DNA of 64,000 nt, from positions 1 through 64,000 of IMG/VR virus record IMGVR_UViG_3300043429_000249. One strand, 5' to 3'. The notes below the pieces were generated by a model. It was not told where the DNA came from. It worked only from the letters and a program-made list of their open reading frames with translations, and did not search any database. Each line of letters begins with the position of its first letter. The stretch's first letter is position 1. Below, in pieces: positions 21,656 through 31,497 of this stretch. This stretch comes from a virus. The translations under genes and the position numbers were made by a program.

Positions 21656-24526
21656 ATGACCACTTTTGACCTCTTAGATGCAGTGCAGCCAGCCGGTGGC
21701 TGGTATGCCGTGGTTGGCATCAAGGGCGTCGATAACACCAAGCAGTACCTTGTCGAGACGCGACAGGAAGTTGACGATATTGCCGCGATGCTGGTGCAGC
21801 AGCAGCGTAACGTGTTCTTCGGAGTAGCGAAGTATAAGGATGGATCAGGGCGCAAGAAGAGCAATGTTCAAGCGCTTAAGTCCTTCTGGCTGGATATCGA
21901 CTGCGGGCCAACCAAAGCCGTAGTGAACGAAAAGACGGGGAAACCGGGAGGCTATATAGATCAAACCGCCGGGTTAACCGCACTTAAGAAGTTTTGCGCT
22001 CATATCGGCCTGCCCAAGCCGATCATCGTCAATTCGGGGCGCGGGTTACACGTATACTGGCCGCTGACACAGGAGATTACGCCTGACCGGTGGGAGCCTG
22101 TAGCGCACCGGCTGCGTGACCTGTGCGTGACCCATGACCTGTACGTAGACCCCGCGGTCTTCGAAACAGCGCGTGTCCTTCGGATACCGTGTACGTACAA
22201 CTTTAAAGACAATCCAGCTACTACCGTATCAGTAATGACGGTAGGTCAACCCGTCTCATACGACGACCTCGTTAAACTACTGGGCGTTAAACCTAAGGCG
22301 AAGCTGCCAGCGGCACGGGAGCTGACCGCGCTGGGTAAGATGTTGCAGGAGTCATCAAGCAAGTCCTTTGCCAAGATCATGCGCCGCAGCGCTAAAGGCG
22401 ACGGATGCGCGCAACTGCTGGACTGCTACCAGAATCGGGACAGTCTGTCGGAGGCACGTTGGTTTGACGCCCTGTCAGTGGCTAAGTTCTGCTCTGACCA
22501 AGATAAGGCGATCCATAAGCTGTCCGAGGGGCACCCAGACTACGATCCCGGCAAGACAGTGCAGAAGATCGCACATATCGAGGGGCCGCATAACTGCGCG
22601 ACGTTCGACCGGAATAACCCCGGCCTGTGTGCGTCTTGCCCGCACTTCGGTAAGATCAAAAACCCTATTGTCCTTGGCATGGAAGTTAAAGCTGCCAGCG
22701 AAGAGGACTACGCTGCCACAGAGTACGTTAACCAAGATACCGGTAAGAAGGAGACGGTAGGTATACCGCCGTACCCGAAGCCTTTTTACTGGGGCGAAAA
22801 CGGAGGTATTTGGAAAAAGCTAGCCGATCCCGAGGCAGACCCGGTGTTTGTTTATCAGGATCACTTATATGTCGTGAAGCGCATGCACGATCCGGCAGAG
22901 GGGAATGTTGTTGTTATGCGGCACCACACGCCGCTGGACGGGGTTAAAGAGTTCGTCGTCCCTAACAAACACGTCACTGACAAGACGGAGCTGCGCAAGG
23001 TGCTGTCGATGCACGACGTCATGGTCAGTGCCAAGCAGTATGACATTATTTTTGACTACATCATCACAGCCAACGGGCTGTTGCGAACCAAGGAAAGGGC
23101 AGAGCGTATGCGTACGCAGTTCGGCTGGGCCGACAACGATAGCAAGTTTATCATCGGGGATCAGGAGATCACCGCGCAGGGGAATTACTATAGCCCCCCT
23201 TCATCAGTTACGGAGAGCATCGCGCCACATCTAGCCCCGGCAGGGGACATGAAAAAGTGGCAGGAGGTCTTTAACCTCTATAATACACCGGGGCTGGAAG
23301 CCCATGCGTTTGCTGCGCTGACTGCCTTTGGTGCGCCGCTCCTGCGGTTCACGGGCCAATCGGGTGCAGCCATCAACGTCATTCACCCTAACTCTGGTAC
23401 CGGCAAGACGACCATCCTCCATATGTGTAACAGCGTATGGGGACACCCCCGTGACCTGTGTTCGACGCAGAAGGATACGGACAACGCACGTATCCTGAAA
23501 CTGGGTATCATGAACAACCTGCCCTACTGCGTGGACGAAATTACCAACATGTCGGGGATGGCTTTTTCGGACCTGATCTACGCTATGTCGAATGGTAAGG
23601 GCAAAGACCGTATGGAAGCCAGTGGCAATAGGTTGCGGGCTAACACCACCAAATGGCAGACCATCTCCCTGATGTCGTCGAACGCTGCCTTTTACGAAAA
23701 GCTACAGGGGCCGAAAAACACCCCGGACGGCGAAATGATGCGCATGATCGAGTATAAGATCGACTATGCGAATGTGCTTGACGTGAACCACGCGAAGGAA
23801 ATGTTCGACCACCAACTGCTGGAAAACTACGGGCATGCCGGGCCGATCTTTGCTGCATGGCTGGTTAATAACAAGGAAGAGGCCGAAGCCACCGTGCGGT
23901 CCATTCAGGCAAAGATCGACCGTGAACTAAAGCTGACGCAGCGGGAACGCTTCTGGTCGGCAGTCGTTGCCGCCAACATTACGGGCGGCCTAATCGCCGT
24001 GAAGTACCTTAAGTTGATGAACTGGGACATGCAGCGCATCTATGAATGGGCGACTAAGATGATCTTGGCCCTACGTGAAGATGTGAAGCCGCCAGCTACA
24101 GACGTTGCCAGCATCGTGGGTGACTATTTGAACCGGCATATCAATAACGTGCTGGTGGTGGATGACGGCGTAGATCAACGCACGAACATGGCCATGATGC
24201 CGAAGATGGAGCCGCGTGGCGAACTCCTGATCCGGTTCGAACCTGATACGAAGAAACTGTTTATCGCAGCGAAGCCCTTCAAGCAGGACTGCGTGTCTAC
24301 GCAGGTGAACTACAAGGAGACGCTGGAAACCTTGAAGAAGAACGGTGTGTTCGTCGGCACAGGGGTGAAGCGCCTGTCAAAGGGCATGAAGGTTACCACA
24401 CCCGGCGTCTATTGCCTAATCTTTGATACAACGGTCGGCGGCTTTATCGACATTAAGGAGCTGGTTGGGGTGGACGACACCGACACACAAAGCGCGGACC
24501 AGACGGATGCTGGTGGAGGGAGTTAA
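21656..24526 (+). CDS. Primase-helicase (AEP primase plus DUF927-like ATPase)
   Basis: 956 residues, ATG 21656 after GGGGGAGCA. The N-terminal archaeo-eukaryotic-type primase has FWLDIDCG (D80, D82), VNSGRGLHVYW (S127, H132) and RVLRIPCTYNFKD. A Cys cluster (CATFDRNNPGLCASCPHFG, about residues 317-335) probably binds zinc. The C-terminal helicase has Walker A NSGTGKTT (about 577-585), Walker B PYCVDEI (about 621-627) and sensor SLMSSN. Such fusions prime and unwind at phage forks. Ends by overlapping the next gene. Confidence 0.92.
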   Translation: MTTFDLLDAVQPAGGWYAVVGIKGVDNTKQYLVETRQEVDDIAAMLVQQQRNVFFGVAKYKDGSGRKKSNVQALKSFWLDIDCGPTKAVVNEKTGKPGGYIDQTAGLTALKKFCAHIGLPKPIIVNSGRGLHVYWPLTQEITPDRWEPVAHRLRDLCVTHDLYVDPAVFETARVLRIPCTYNFKDNPATTVSVMTVGQPVSYDDLVKLLGVKPKAKLPAARELTALGKMLQESSSKSFAKIMRRSAKGDGCAQLLDCYQNRDSLSEARWFDALSVAKFCSDQDKAIHKLSEGHPDYDPGKTVQKIAHIEGPHNCATFDRNNPGLCASCPHFGKIKNPIVLGMEVKAASEEDYAATEYVNQDTGKKETVGIPPYPKPFYWGENGGIWKKLADPEADPVFVYQDHLYVVKRMHDPAEGNVVVMRHHTPLDGVKEFVVPNKHVTDKTELRKVLSMHDVMVSAKQYDIIFDYIITANGLLRTKERAERMRTQFGWADNDSKFIIGDQEITAQGNYYSPPSSVTESIAPHLAPAGDMKKWQEVFNLYNTPGLEAHAFAALTAFGAPLLRFTGQSGAAINVIHPNSGTGKTTILHMCNSVWGHPRDLCSTQKDTDNARILKLGIMNNLPYCVDEITNMSGMAFSDLIYAMSNGKGKDRMEASGNRLRANTTKWQTISLMSSNAAFYEKLQGPKNTPDGEMMRMIEYKIDYANVLDVNHAKEMFDHQLLENYGHAGPIFAAWLVNNKEEAEATVRSIQAKIDRELKLTQRERFWSAVVAANITGGLIAVKYLKLMNWDMQRIYEWATKMILALREDVKPPATDVASIVGDYLNRHINNVLVVDDGVDQRTNMAMMPKMEPRGELLIRFEPDTKKLFIAAKPFKQDCVSTQVNYKETLETLKKNGVFVGTGVKRLSKGMKVTTPGVYCLIFDTTVGGFIDIKELVGVDDTDTQSADQTDAGGGS

Positions 24527-24701
24527 GTACGATATTAACTGGAAAACCTTCCGACGGGGCACGTCTATCTTCATTCCGTGCCTTAACCCGAAGGAGGCAA
24601 AGCGTACCATAACGTGTGTCTGCGGACGCCTGCGTATCAAGATATTGATGAAAATCGTGATCGAGGATGGGATTAGGGGTTTACGAATTTGGCGTCAGTA
24701 G
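24507..24701 (+). CDS. Small basic protein, last gene of the + block
   Basis: 64 residues from ATG 24507, overlapping the primase end by 20 bases. INWKTFRRGTSIFIPCLNPK, then a basic segment and KIVIEDGIRGLRIWR. A similar W-x(n)-SFFIPCLD...VVIEDGVRGLRVWR pattern is common in small proteins of environmental phages; role unknown. Confidence 0.7.
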   Translation: MLVEGVKYDINWKTFRRGTSIFIPCLNPKEAKRTITCVCGRLRIKILMKIVIEDGIRGLRIWRQ

Positions 24702-24744
24702 GTACTATATACCCGGAAGTTTGCTCCTTCCTTGGTTAACACCG

Positions 24745-24780
24745 ATGGCCTCCCAGTCTGCACCGCTGGGGGGCCATTTC
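24745..24780 (+). terminator. Strong hairpin at the convergence of the two gene blocks
   Basis: ATGGCCTCCCAG (24745-24756) pairs with CTGGGGGGCCAT (24766-24777) with one G-U pair around a 9-base loop, then TTTCCTTTTA. It ends the + block. In the reverse direction the stem still forms but without a T-run, so termination of the - block here is less certain. Confidence 0.85.
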
Positions 24781-24783
24781 CTT

Positions 24784-27700
24784 TTAGCGGCCTTCGTATT
24801 TTCGCTTAACTGCGTTGAAGGTGCGGTTAAACTCCTTATACACCTCGTTCATATCCGCATGATACTCCTCGATGGAGAGGTATTCGTCGTTGCGGTAAGC
24901 CTTGCTCATGTCTTTCAGCTGGTCCTTGGCTAGGGCATAGGCCTCCATGACTTCGGCGTCCGTCTTCACAGGGTACTTGCGTTCGTTGGCCTTAAAATCC
25001 CGGTCATCCCCGGTTTCCACCGCGTCCTTATAGGTCGGGTAAATCTGGTCCATGCCGACCGTATTGCGGTAGAAGTTATTCATCGGTGCATATTCACCGC
25101 CCTTACCCGCGATTTTCATCAGCTCCGGCATTTCACCCGACGCAATATCTGCACCGAAGGCAAACAAGCCGCCGCCGTACTGCTTAGCAAGATACTGATA
25201 CCATTCCGGCTGCCGCGACAAACCTCCAGCCACAGTCGTCGAACCGTTCGACATTGAGTTGACACCCCGGGCAAGCCACTTCCAAGCCTCGTTTGTGTTT
25301 TCACGGCCCATCTCGGAGCGCGGCATAGTCGTATACTTGTTGTCCCGGTAGATGGGGGAACCGAAGAAGCTGACGTTAGCCTCTGCATCGGTCAGCGGCT
25401 GTGCCGCATCGGGCAGAATGATGCTCTTGACCGAAGTCAGGAAGTCCTTGTCTGCCGAACCCTTCACCGGAAGAGCCATATTGCGGAACGCATCCATGGT
25501 GGTGACCGCTGCCTCCATAGGGGTGATGTCACCCTGCATCGCAGCCGCGATTTGTTCGCCAGTGTACTTTGCGAAACCCAGCGAAAAAGCTGTGGGGATA
25601 GCAACGTAGTCGTTAGTACCCGAACCGTAGTAGACTACGACACGGCTTTGGCGGGTGATATCGTTCACATCGAATATGTTCTTGCGGCCATCCTCGTCAT
25701 CGTCGTCGCTGCGGAAGGCGTTCCAAAGCTGGAGCAAAATGCCCAGCTTGATGGCTCCAAGGATCAGCTTCCGCGCATTGCGCGAGGTCATCCCCTGATT
25801 GATGAACTTACGCCCACCTTCGACACCGGCACTAAAGAAGAAGAACCACGTATCCAGCACAGGTGCCCATTCACCACGACGCGTCAGGTTAAGCGAGGAG
25901 TCAAGTGCGAGGAGAGCAGCGCCTTCCTGACTAATGCCCGCATCCAGCGCAGCCCGGTAGGTAGCGAAGCGGGCCTGCATGTCGATAACCTGCGAGATGG
26001 TATCCATGAACTCCAGACCGGAGTTAGCCATAGCCAGAGCCGCCTTATCGGGACGGCCTTCCTGCATAGCCTTGATGGCTCCCAGTGCCTGATCGAAGGC
26101 TTGGATATGGTCCGCAGCGTTCATAACCATGGATTGGCCGACAGCACCACCGTCCTTAAGGAACTGGTCGAACAGAAGCGTGGTTTCTTCCATCTCCTGC
26201 GTCGTCGATCCGGGCACGAGGGCGTTAACCGTCTGCGCCAACTTAGACGCAGTTGGGTCCTTACTGGTCATATATGCCCGGGTTACTGCCGCCTGTACCG
26301 GGCTGAACATATACTTGGCTGATTGCGCAGCGATCTTTTTACCTTCGGCAGCGCCGCCCTTTACACCCTGTGCCGCAAGGTTTGTCAGGATAGCTTCTTG
26401 GAAGTCGCGCTGCCATGCAGTGCCAAGCAGGTAAGTCGGGTTGAACCGGGTCTTAAGCGACTTGATGCCGTTGCTGACATCTTGCACGCCCGGGATATGG
26501 ACCGTCTTACCGAATACTTTCGTATCAGTACCCGTGAAGAACGCACCCAACTCCTTTGGCGTCATATTGGAGAAGGCACGGTACAGCGCATTACCAGCAT
26601 CGCTGTTTTGGAAGTCAAGGTAGAAAGTCTCTCCGTCCTTCTTCACCACAAAGGCACGGTCACCGACACGGCTACCGTCAGTAGCACGATCCTTCATCGC
26701 GGTTAGGGCTTCACCCGACAACATGGTCGCACCCGGTGTCTTCTTTTCGGAGTATACCTTGACTACACCTTCGTGCGTCACCGGGTCTTCCAAAGCGTTG
26801 TCCAGAAGCTGCTGCGCCACGCGGTTGCGTTCGATACGGGCAATGGCATACTGCGCATCCGACATCAGGGTAAAGAGCGGGTTAGCAGGCATCGTCTCAC
26901 GGCCCTTGGCCGTCAGATATTCACGGATGCGAGTGCGGCCACCTTGGCGGCGGAAATCTTCACGCGCTTCCTGCATAGCCTTCGTGGGATCGCCATCTTC
27001 GTTCATGTCGCCCTCAAGGGCGAAACCCTTCATCGGCGTGTAAAACGGCTGCTCCTTGCGGGTACGGGTCCATTCTTCCTGCGAGATCATACCCGCTTTG
27101 ACGCGCTCCTTGCCCATATAGTCCACCAGTGCATCGTGCAGCTTGGCGACCTTCTTGAGGTCGGGCAGGAGACCTTCGCGCAGGAAGTGGTCGATGACGG
27201 CATCCGCATCAGCGTTAGTCATACCAGAACCGTCAGTAATCTGACCTTCGCTCCTTTTAAGGACCATCGCGTTACGATCCTTAGCCGCACGTGCCCACAG
27301 GTACATGCCGACATCCTTGGGATCGAGACCAAGCTCTTTGATCTTGTCTTCCAACGGGTCGAGGAACCAGCGACGGAGGCTCATCTGGTTGCCGATCTTG
27401 CGGCTTTCCAGTAGAGCGAACTTGTTCGCTACGTTCATGTTATCGGGCAGCGAAGTCACACCATATACCGCAGCAAGCGCACGGGTATAGTCCGTCGCAT
27501 CCTGATACTTGTAGTTCAGCTTACGAAGCGCAGCGGACCCCATACGACGCACACGGCCTTGCAGGTCCGTGGCGAAGCCAACCGTGTCAATCAGCGGACG
27601 CTGTGGGCTGGCAGGCTGACCACCGGGGATTGGGGGTGCCGGGATGCGTGAATAGAGCGGGCCGATAGACTCATCGACCATATTCTGAAGGGTCTGCGAC

Positions 27701-30700
27701 CCCTTGTCTTCCCGCTGCGCAAACTCACCATTGGCGATGGCTTCCATGACGGCATTTGCATCGCGCAGGTTTTGACTAAAGAAAAAGTCACGGATTGAGT
27801 TCAGGAACTTCTGGATGCGGGTGAAGACGTTCTTCTTGATCGGCAGCCTCTGCCGTTCTTTCATCCATGCACGGAACAGTTCCGCTACACGCTCTTCTTC
27901 ACGGGTCGCTCTGCTTTCTTTACTATAGGCAACGCGCACAACCGACCGAAGGGCGACGTCCTTATTGGCAACGCGCACAAGTGCCTGCCATTCTTGGTCC
28001 GTAAAGAAGCCGTGGTCCTTAAGGTAATGGATAAGCTCATGATACATGACGCCTTCCATTTCCGCCTGATTGCCCATAGCCATGCGGATGATGCTGTCCA
28101 TGGGGTTATAGCTACCGCCCGCCTGACCCCCATTAAGGATGTCCTTAACGATGATGTTGATATCATTGAAGCCAAGTTTAGACAGGGCTTCACGTAGCTT
28201 GTTCCGTGCTTCCTTAACACTCTCCGCTTTTTCTTCGTAGGCTGCACGCTCTTCGGGCGTCATTAGCGACCGCATAGCCTGTTCAGCGTAGCGGTCCTTA
28301 GCCTTTTCCAGTTCTTCTTGGATGCGTTCGGCGGAGGCATTCTTCTGTTCCGCCGCGTTAGTCAGCAACTTGTAAGCCTGTTCGCTGATCTGCGGATCGC
28401 GTTCGCCATCTTCATTGTACATGGCGTTTTCGATATCTTCCAAGACCGCATCATACGGATCAGCCTGCGCCTTCCGCGCACCTTCTTCCTGCTGGGCTAG
28501 GAGGATTTCCCGAATGTTGTTTGCTACTTCATCACGCTGATTTTCGCGCTGATTATCCAGCATTTCATCAAGCGCGGCCATGGCTTCGTCCAGCTTTTCA
28601 GCATTGGGGACGTCTTCCAGACGGGAGTTGATTTCAGCTACATCGTCTTCGTCGATAAGCCCATCTCGCTGATATTGCTTCATGAGCTTGCGAAGTTCTT
28701 TCATGTTCTCCGCGTTATATACCTCTTGGGTAGCATCATCGTACCGTGCGTCATGCTCCTGCATGTCCGGGTGTTCGTCGATTAGGTCTTCGACATCGAC
28801 TTCCTCTTCCGGCGCAGGCTCTTCTTCAAACTGCGGCAGCGTGACGTCTTCTTCGACGGCAGGCTCTCCTTCTGCTACCGGCGCTTCTTCGGCTACCGGC
28901 GCTTCTTCGGCTACCGGCGCTTCTTCGGCTACCGGCGCTTCTTCGGCTACCGGCGCGGGTTGTGCAGCAGCTTCGCGTTCAGCCTGACGCTGGCCCGCTT
29001 CGGGAATCATGCCCTCGATTTCAGCCGCGTCACCGCGCAGGATAGCCATCTCCTGTTCGTCCGGCCCCACCCAGCCGTTCTTGTCGGCCAGTTCGATGAA
29101 GGCTTTGTACTTGTCGCGGATCGCGGGGTTATTGGCGATACGGTTGAAGGCCGTTTGGCGTTTGGTGTCTTGTTCCTGTTGCTGCTGCGCTGCTGCTGCC
29201 TCTTCAGCATCCAAACGCTTCTGGTATTCCCCTTCAGGACCGAACACACTTTCGGCAGCTTCAAAACCATAAGCACGGCTGGCTTCTTCACGGGTCATCG
29301 GTTCCAAACCGCGCCGTTTAAGGTCAGCGTTGATCTTATTGATCTTGTTCTTACCCTTGATTGCCGGGTCGTACAGCGTCGGCTCAATGATATTCATGCG
29401 GGCAACGGCAAGTTCGTTGTCGCGCAGTTCATTCACCTGCCCTGCGGTTGTCTCAAGGTCTGACTGCTGCCGCATCCAGTCACGGATAGTCGCGGTTTCT
29501 TCTGCGTTCGGCCTAAGGCCGTGCATGAACATCAGGTTTTCAAACGCACCAAGGTGGTCGGTAACCGGGGCTTGTAGCGTCTGCTGCAACAGGTCCATAC
29601 GCAGTTCGCGTTCAGCCTGCGCCTCCTGCGCATTTTGATTGATCTCATCTACTACGCTAGTAGGTATAGGAGGAGTAGCAGTAGTCGTTGTTTGCGCGGG
29701 TTGTCCGGGGGCTGGAGCCGTCCCAGCGGGAGGCGCAGTCATAAAGTCCAAGAACTCGTCATGAACTTTCCGGGCTTCATCCAGCACCAGCATGCGGGCG
29801 ATCTTGGTCTCTTCCGGCAGCTTGGCACGGTTCAGGGCACGGGTCTGCCCCTTAAGTAAGGTATCCGCCGCCTCGGTATCACCCGATGCCATCGCGCTCG
29901 TCAAACGACGGTTGATGCTGTTGATGTATGTATTCAGCCCTTCATCAGGCTGCGTGTTACCCAATGACTGGGCCAGACGTTCGCCAATAGCCTGTCGGGA
30001 AAAGGTTTCCGGGATATTCAGGTTACGAGCAGTTTCATCCTGCACGCGCCGCGCTTCGATATCGGCAATGGGCATACGACGCAGCATGCCCTGCTCGTTA
30101 CGGACAACTACATTGCCTTCGGCATCGGGGGCACCGATAACATCAATGCGCTCACGCACAGTCTGCGTCGGATCATCCTGCTTCGCAGTCGCAATCGTGT
30201 AGGATGCGAGTGGAGGCTGGGCAGCTTGCTCCATAGCCTGTTGGCGGTTCTTTGCCGCGCGTTCGCCAAGGATGTTGGAAACCTCAAAGCCGCCACGGAC
30301 CGTGGCACCGACGGCGCCGCCAAGCAGTGCGTTTTCAGTCACGCCTTCCATAGCAGCTTGCTGCGGGTTGTACGCCTGCTGTTCCAGCACGTTCTGTGCG
30401 AGCTGCGTGCCACCTTCCTGCAACGCCTCCGGCGCAAAGCCTCGACCCACCAGACGGCCAGCCGCGGTAGCATCCAATGACGCAGCCGTACGGGCCAGCG
30501 TCTGCTTAACTGTTTCACGTGAAACACGCCCTGCGGTCAGGTCGGTAAGGAGGCTATTAATTCGTTGCTGCGTCGCAGTGCGTGCAGCGGGAGGAAGGGC
30601 ATCCACCATACGCCCTATGGGCAGCAGTTCAGTCAGTCCAATGGCACCGCCACCGAGCTGCACAAACTTACGTGTTGTCGGGTCAACCTTTTGGCCGGTT

Positions 30701-31479
30701 TGCTTTTCGAACTCGTCCATCTGCTGGCGAGCTTGCGTCGCACCCTGCCCGGTACCAAGGATAGCCTGCGCACCACGGGTGATAAACGGGGCGGCCTTGG
30801 TTACTGGAGCCAGACGACGTCCAGCTACTTCCGTAGCCACAAAAGGAAGGATGCTACCTAACCCGCCGCCAAACGCCTCGATATTGCGCTGGAGGGGGTC
30901 AAACTGGGCAGTCTCCGCCTGTTCCAGACCAAGAGCTTTTACAAGTCCTTTACCTGTAGCTTCCGACCGTTTGGCAAGTTCTTCACCCCGTGCACCACCA
31001 ATACCCAAGGTACCCGGAGCCTGAAACAATCCCTCGATGGCACCGCGGGGAATAGAGGCCAGACCACCAGTGATGCGTTCCCCAAGGGTAGGGGCAGCAG
31101 CGCGCTTGCCCGCCTTCTGCATGTACTGGCGTTCTTGACGGATAAGGTCCAGCTTTTCAGCCGTGTCTTCCCGCAGCTTTTGACGCAGTTCCTCACGTGC
31201 AGGTGTACCGCCCAAGAACCGACGCGCGGACTCCAAGAAGCCGCCAACACCTTCGGGAGCCTTACCCAGCTCCTTTTCACCCTTGGCAGCCCGGGCACGG
31301 AGGCGCTTCTCCTCTGCCGCCAACTCGGTTTCGCGCTTCGCCACGTCGCTAGGTACGGCACGGGGAGCTTGTGTTCCACGTGAAACGATAGCCTTAAGAT
31401 CGGCAGCAGTTGCTCCTGCGGGGGCTTCGATGGTGTACCGCTTGCCCCCAAGCTCATAAATGTATCGTTTCAAGGCCAT
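24784..31479 (-). CDS. Giant polyvalent / ejection-type protein with zincin motif
   Basis: 2231 residues, ATG 31479. The N-terminus KRYIYELGGKRYTIEAPAGA looks like a small virion-associated domain. Gly/Ala-rich hydrophobic helical stretches (about 140-420) follow, an EEAPVA repeat (about 841-869), acidic coiled coils, and a zincin motif YHELIHYLKDH (about 1145-1152). The C-terminal part (about 1570 onward, with RFNPTYLLGTAWQRDFQEA) resembles the LPD38-type large polyvalent domain. Such giants are packaged and injected by short-tailed phages. The mix of peptidase and polyvalent domains suggests host-protein attack on entry. Last gene of the - block. Confidence 0.8.
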   Translation of the reverse strand: MALKRYIYELGGKRYTIEAPAGATAADLKAIVSRGTQAPRAVPSDVAKRETELAAEEKRLRARAAKGEKELGKAPEGVGGFLESARRFLGGTPAREELRQKLREDTAEKLDLIRQERQYMQKAGKRAAAPTLGERITGGLASIPRGAIEGLFQAPGTLGIGGARGEELAKRSEATGKGLVKALGLEQAETAQFDPLQRNIEAFGGGLGSILPFVATEVAGRRLAPVTKAAPFITRGAQAILGTGQGATQARQQMDEFEKQTGQKVDPTTRKFVQLGGGAIGLTELLPIGRMVDALPPAARTATQQRINSLLTDLTAGRVSRETVKQTLARTAASLDATAAGRLVGRGFAPEALQEGGTQLAQNVLEQQAYNPQQAAMEGVTENALLGGAVGATVRGGFEVSNILGERAAKNRQQAMEQAAQPPLASYTIATAKQDDPTQTVRERIDVIGAPDAEGNVVVRNEQGMLRRMPIADIEARRVQDETARNLNIPETFSRQAIGERLAQSLGNTQPDEGLNTYINSINRRLTSAMASGDTEAADTLLKGQTRALNRAKLPEETKIARMLVLDEARKVHDEFLDFMTAPPAGTAPAPGQPAQTTTTATPPIPTSVVDEINQNAQEAQAERELRMDLLQQTLQAPVTDHLGAFENLMFMHGLRPNAEETATIRDWMRQQSDLETTAGQVNELRDNELAVARMNIIEPTLYDPAIKGKNKINKINADLKRRGLEPMTREEASRAYGFEAAESVFGPEGEYQKRLDAEEAAAAQQQQEQDTKRQTAFNRIANNPAIRDKYKAFIELADKNGWVGPDEQEMAILRGDAAEIEGMIPEAGQRQAEREAAAQPAPVAEEAPVAEEAPVAEEAPVAEEAPVAEGEPAVEEDVTLPQFEEEPAPEEEVDVEDLIDEHPDMQEHDARYDDATQEVYNAENMKELRKLMKQYQRDGLIDEDDVAEINSRLEDVPNAEKLDEAMAALDEMLDNQRENQRDEVANNIREILLAQQEEGARKAQADPYDAVLEDIENAMYNEDGERDPQISEQAYKLLTNAAEQKNASAERIQEELEKAKDRYAEQAMRSLMTPEERAAYEEKAESVKEARNKLREALSKLGFNDINIIVKDILNGGQAGGSYNPMDSIIRMAMGNQAEMEGVMYHELIHYLKDHGFFTDQEWQALVRVANKDVALRSVVRVAYSKESRATREEERVAELFRAWMKERQRLPIKKNVFTRIQKFLNSIRDFFFSQNLRDANAVMEAIANGEFAQREDKGSQTLQNMVDESIGPLYSRIPAPPIPGGQPASPQRPLIDTVGFATDLQGRVRRMGSAALRKLNYKYQDATDYTRALAAVYGVTSLPDNMNVANKFALLESRKIGNQMSLRRWFLDPLEDKIKELGLDPKDVGMYLWARAAKDRNAMVLKRSEGQITDGSGMTNADADAVIDHFLREGLLPDLKKVAKLHDALVDYMGKERVKAGMISQEEWTRTRKEQPFYTPMKGFALEGDMNEDGDPTKAMQEAREDFRRQGGRTRIREYLTAKGRETMPANPLFTLMSDAQYAIARIERNRVAQQLLDNALEDPVTHEGVVKVYSEKKTPGATMLSGEALTAMKDRATDGSRVGDRAFVVKKDGETFYLDFQNSDAGNALYRAFSNMTPKELGAFFTGTDTKVFGKTVHIPGVQDVSNGIKSLKTRFNPTYLLGTAWQRDFQEAILTNLAAQGVKGGAAEGKKIAAQSAKYMFSPVQAAVTRAYMTSKDPTASKLAQTVNALVPGSTTQEMEETTLLFDQFLKDGGAVGQSMVMNAADHIQAFDQALGAIKAMQEGRPDKAALAMANSGLEFMDTISQVIDMQARFATYRAALDAGISQEGAALLALDSSLNLTRRGEWAPVLDTWFFFFSAGVEGGRKFINQGMTSRNARKLILGAIKLGILLQLWNAFRSDDDDEDGRKNIFDVNDITRQSRVVVYYGSGTNDYVAIPTAFSLGFAKYTGEQIAAAMQGDITPMEAAVTTMDAFRNMALPVKGSADKDFLTSVKSIILPDAAQPLTDAEANVSFFGSPIYRDNKYTTMPRSEMGRENTNEAWKWLARGVNSMSNGSTTVAGGLSRQPEWYQYLAKQYGGGLFAFGADIASGEMPELMKIAGKGGEYAPMNNFYRNTVGMDQIYPTYKDAVETGDDRDFKANERKYPVKTDAEVMEAYALAKDQLKDMSKAYRNDEYLSIEEYHADMNEVYKEFNRTFNAVKRKYEGR
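28874..28955. repeat. 18-bp tandem repeat inside the giant gene
   Basis: GCTACCGGCGCTTCTTCG is repeated four times exactly, plus a partial copy, encoding EEAPVA on the - strand. Low-complexity acidic linker; copy number could vary between isolates. Confidence 0.9.
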
Positions 31480-31497
31480 GACGTACCTTACTTAATC

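Noticed and set aside
25552-26322. 256-residue + strand frame opposite the giant gene
   Set aside because: Antisense to a continuous 2231-residue frame with good start and composition; no ribosome site of its own.
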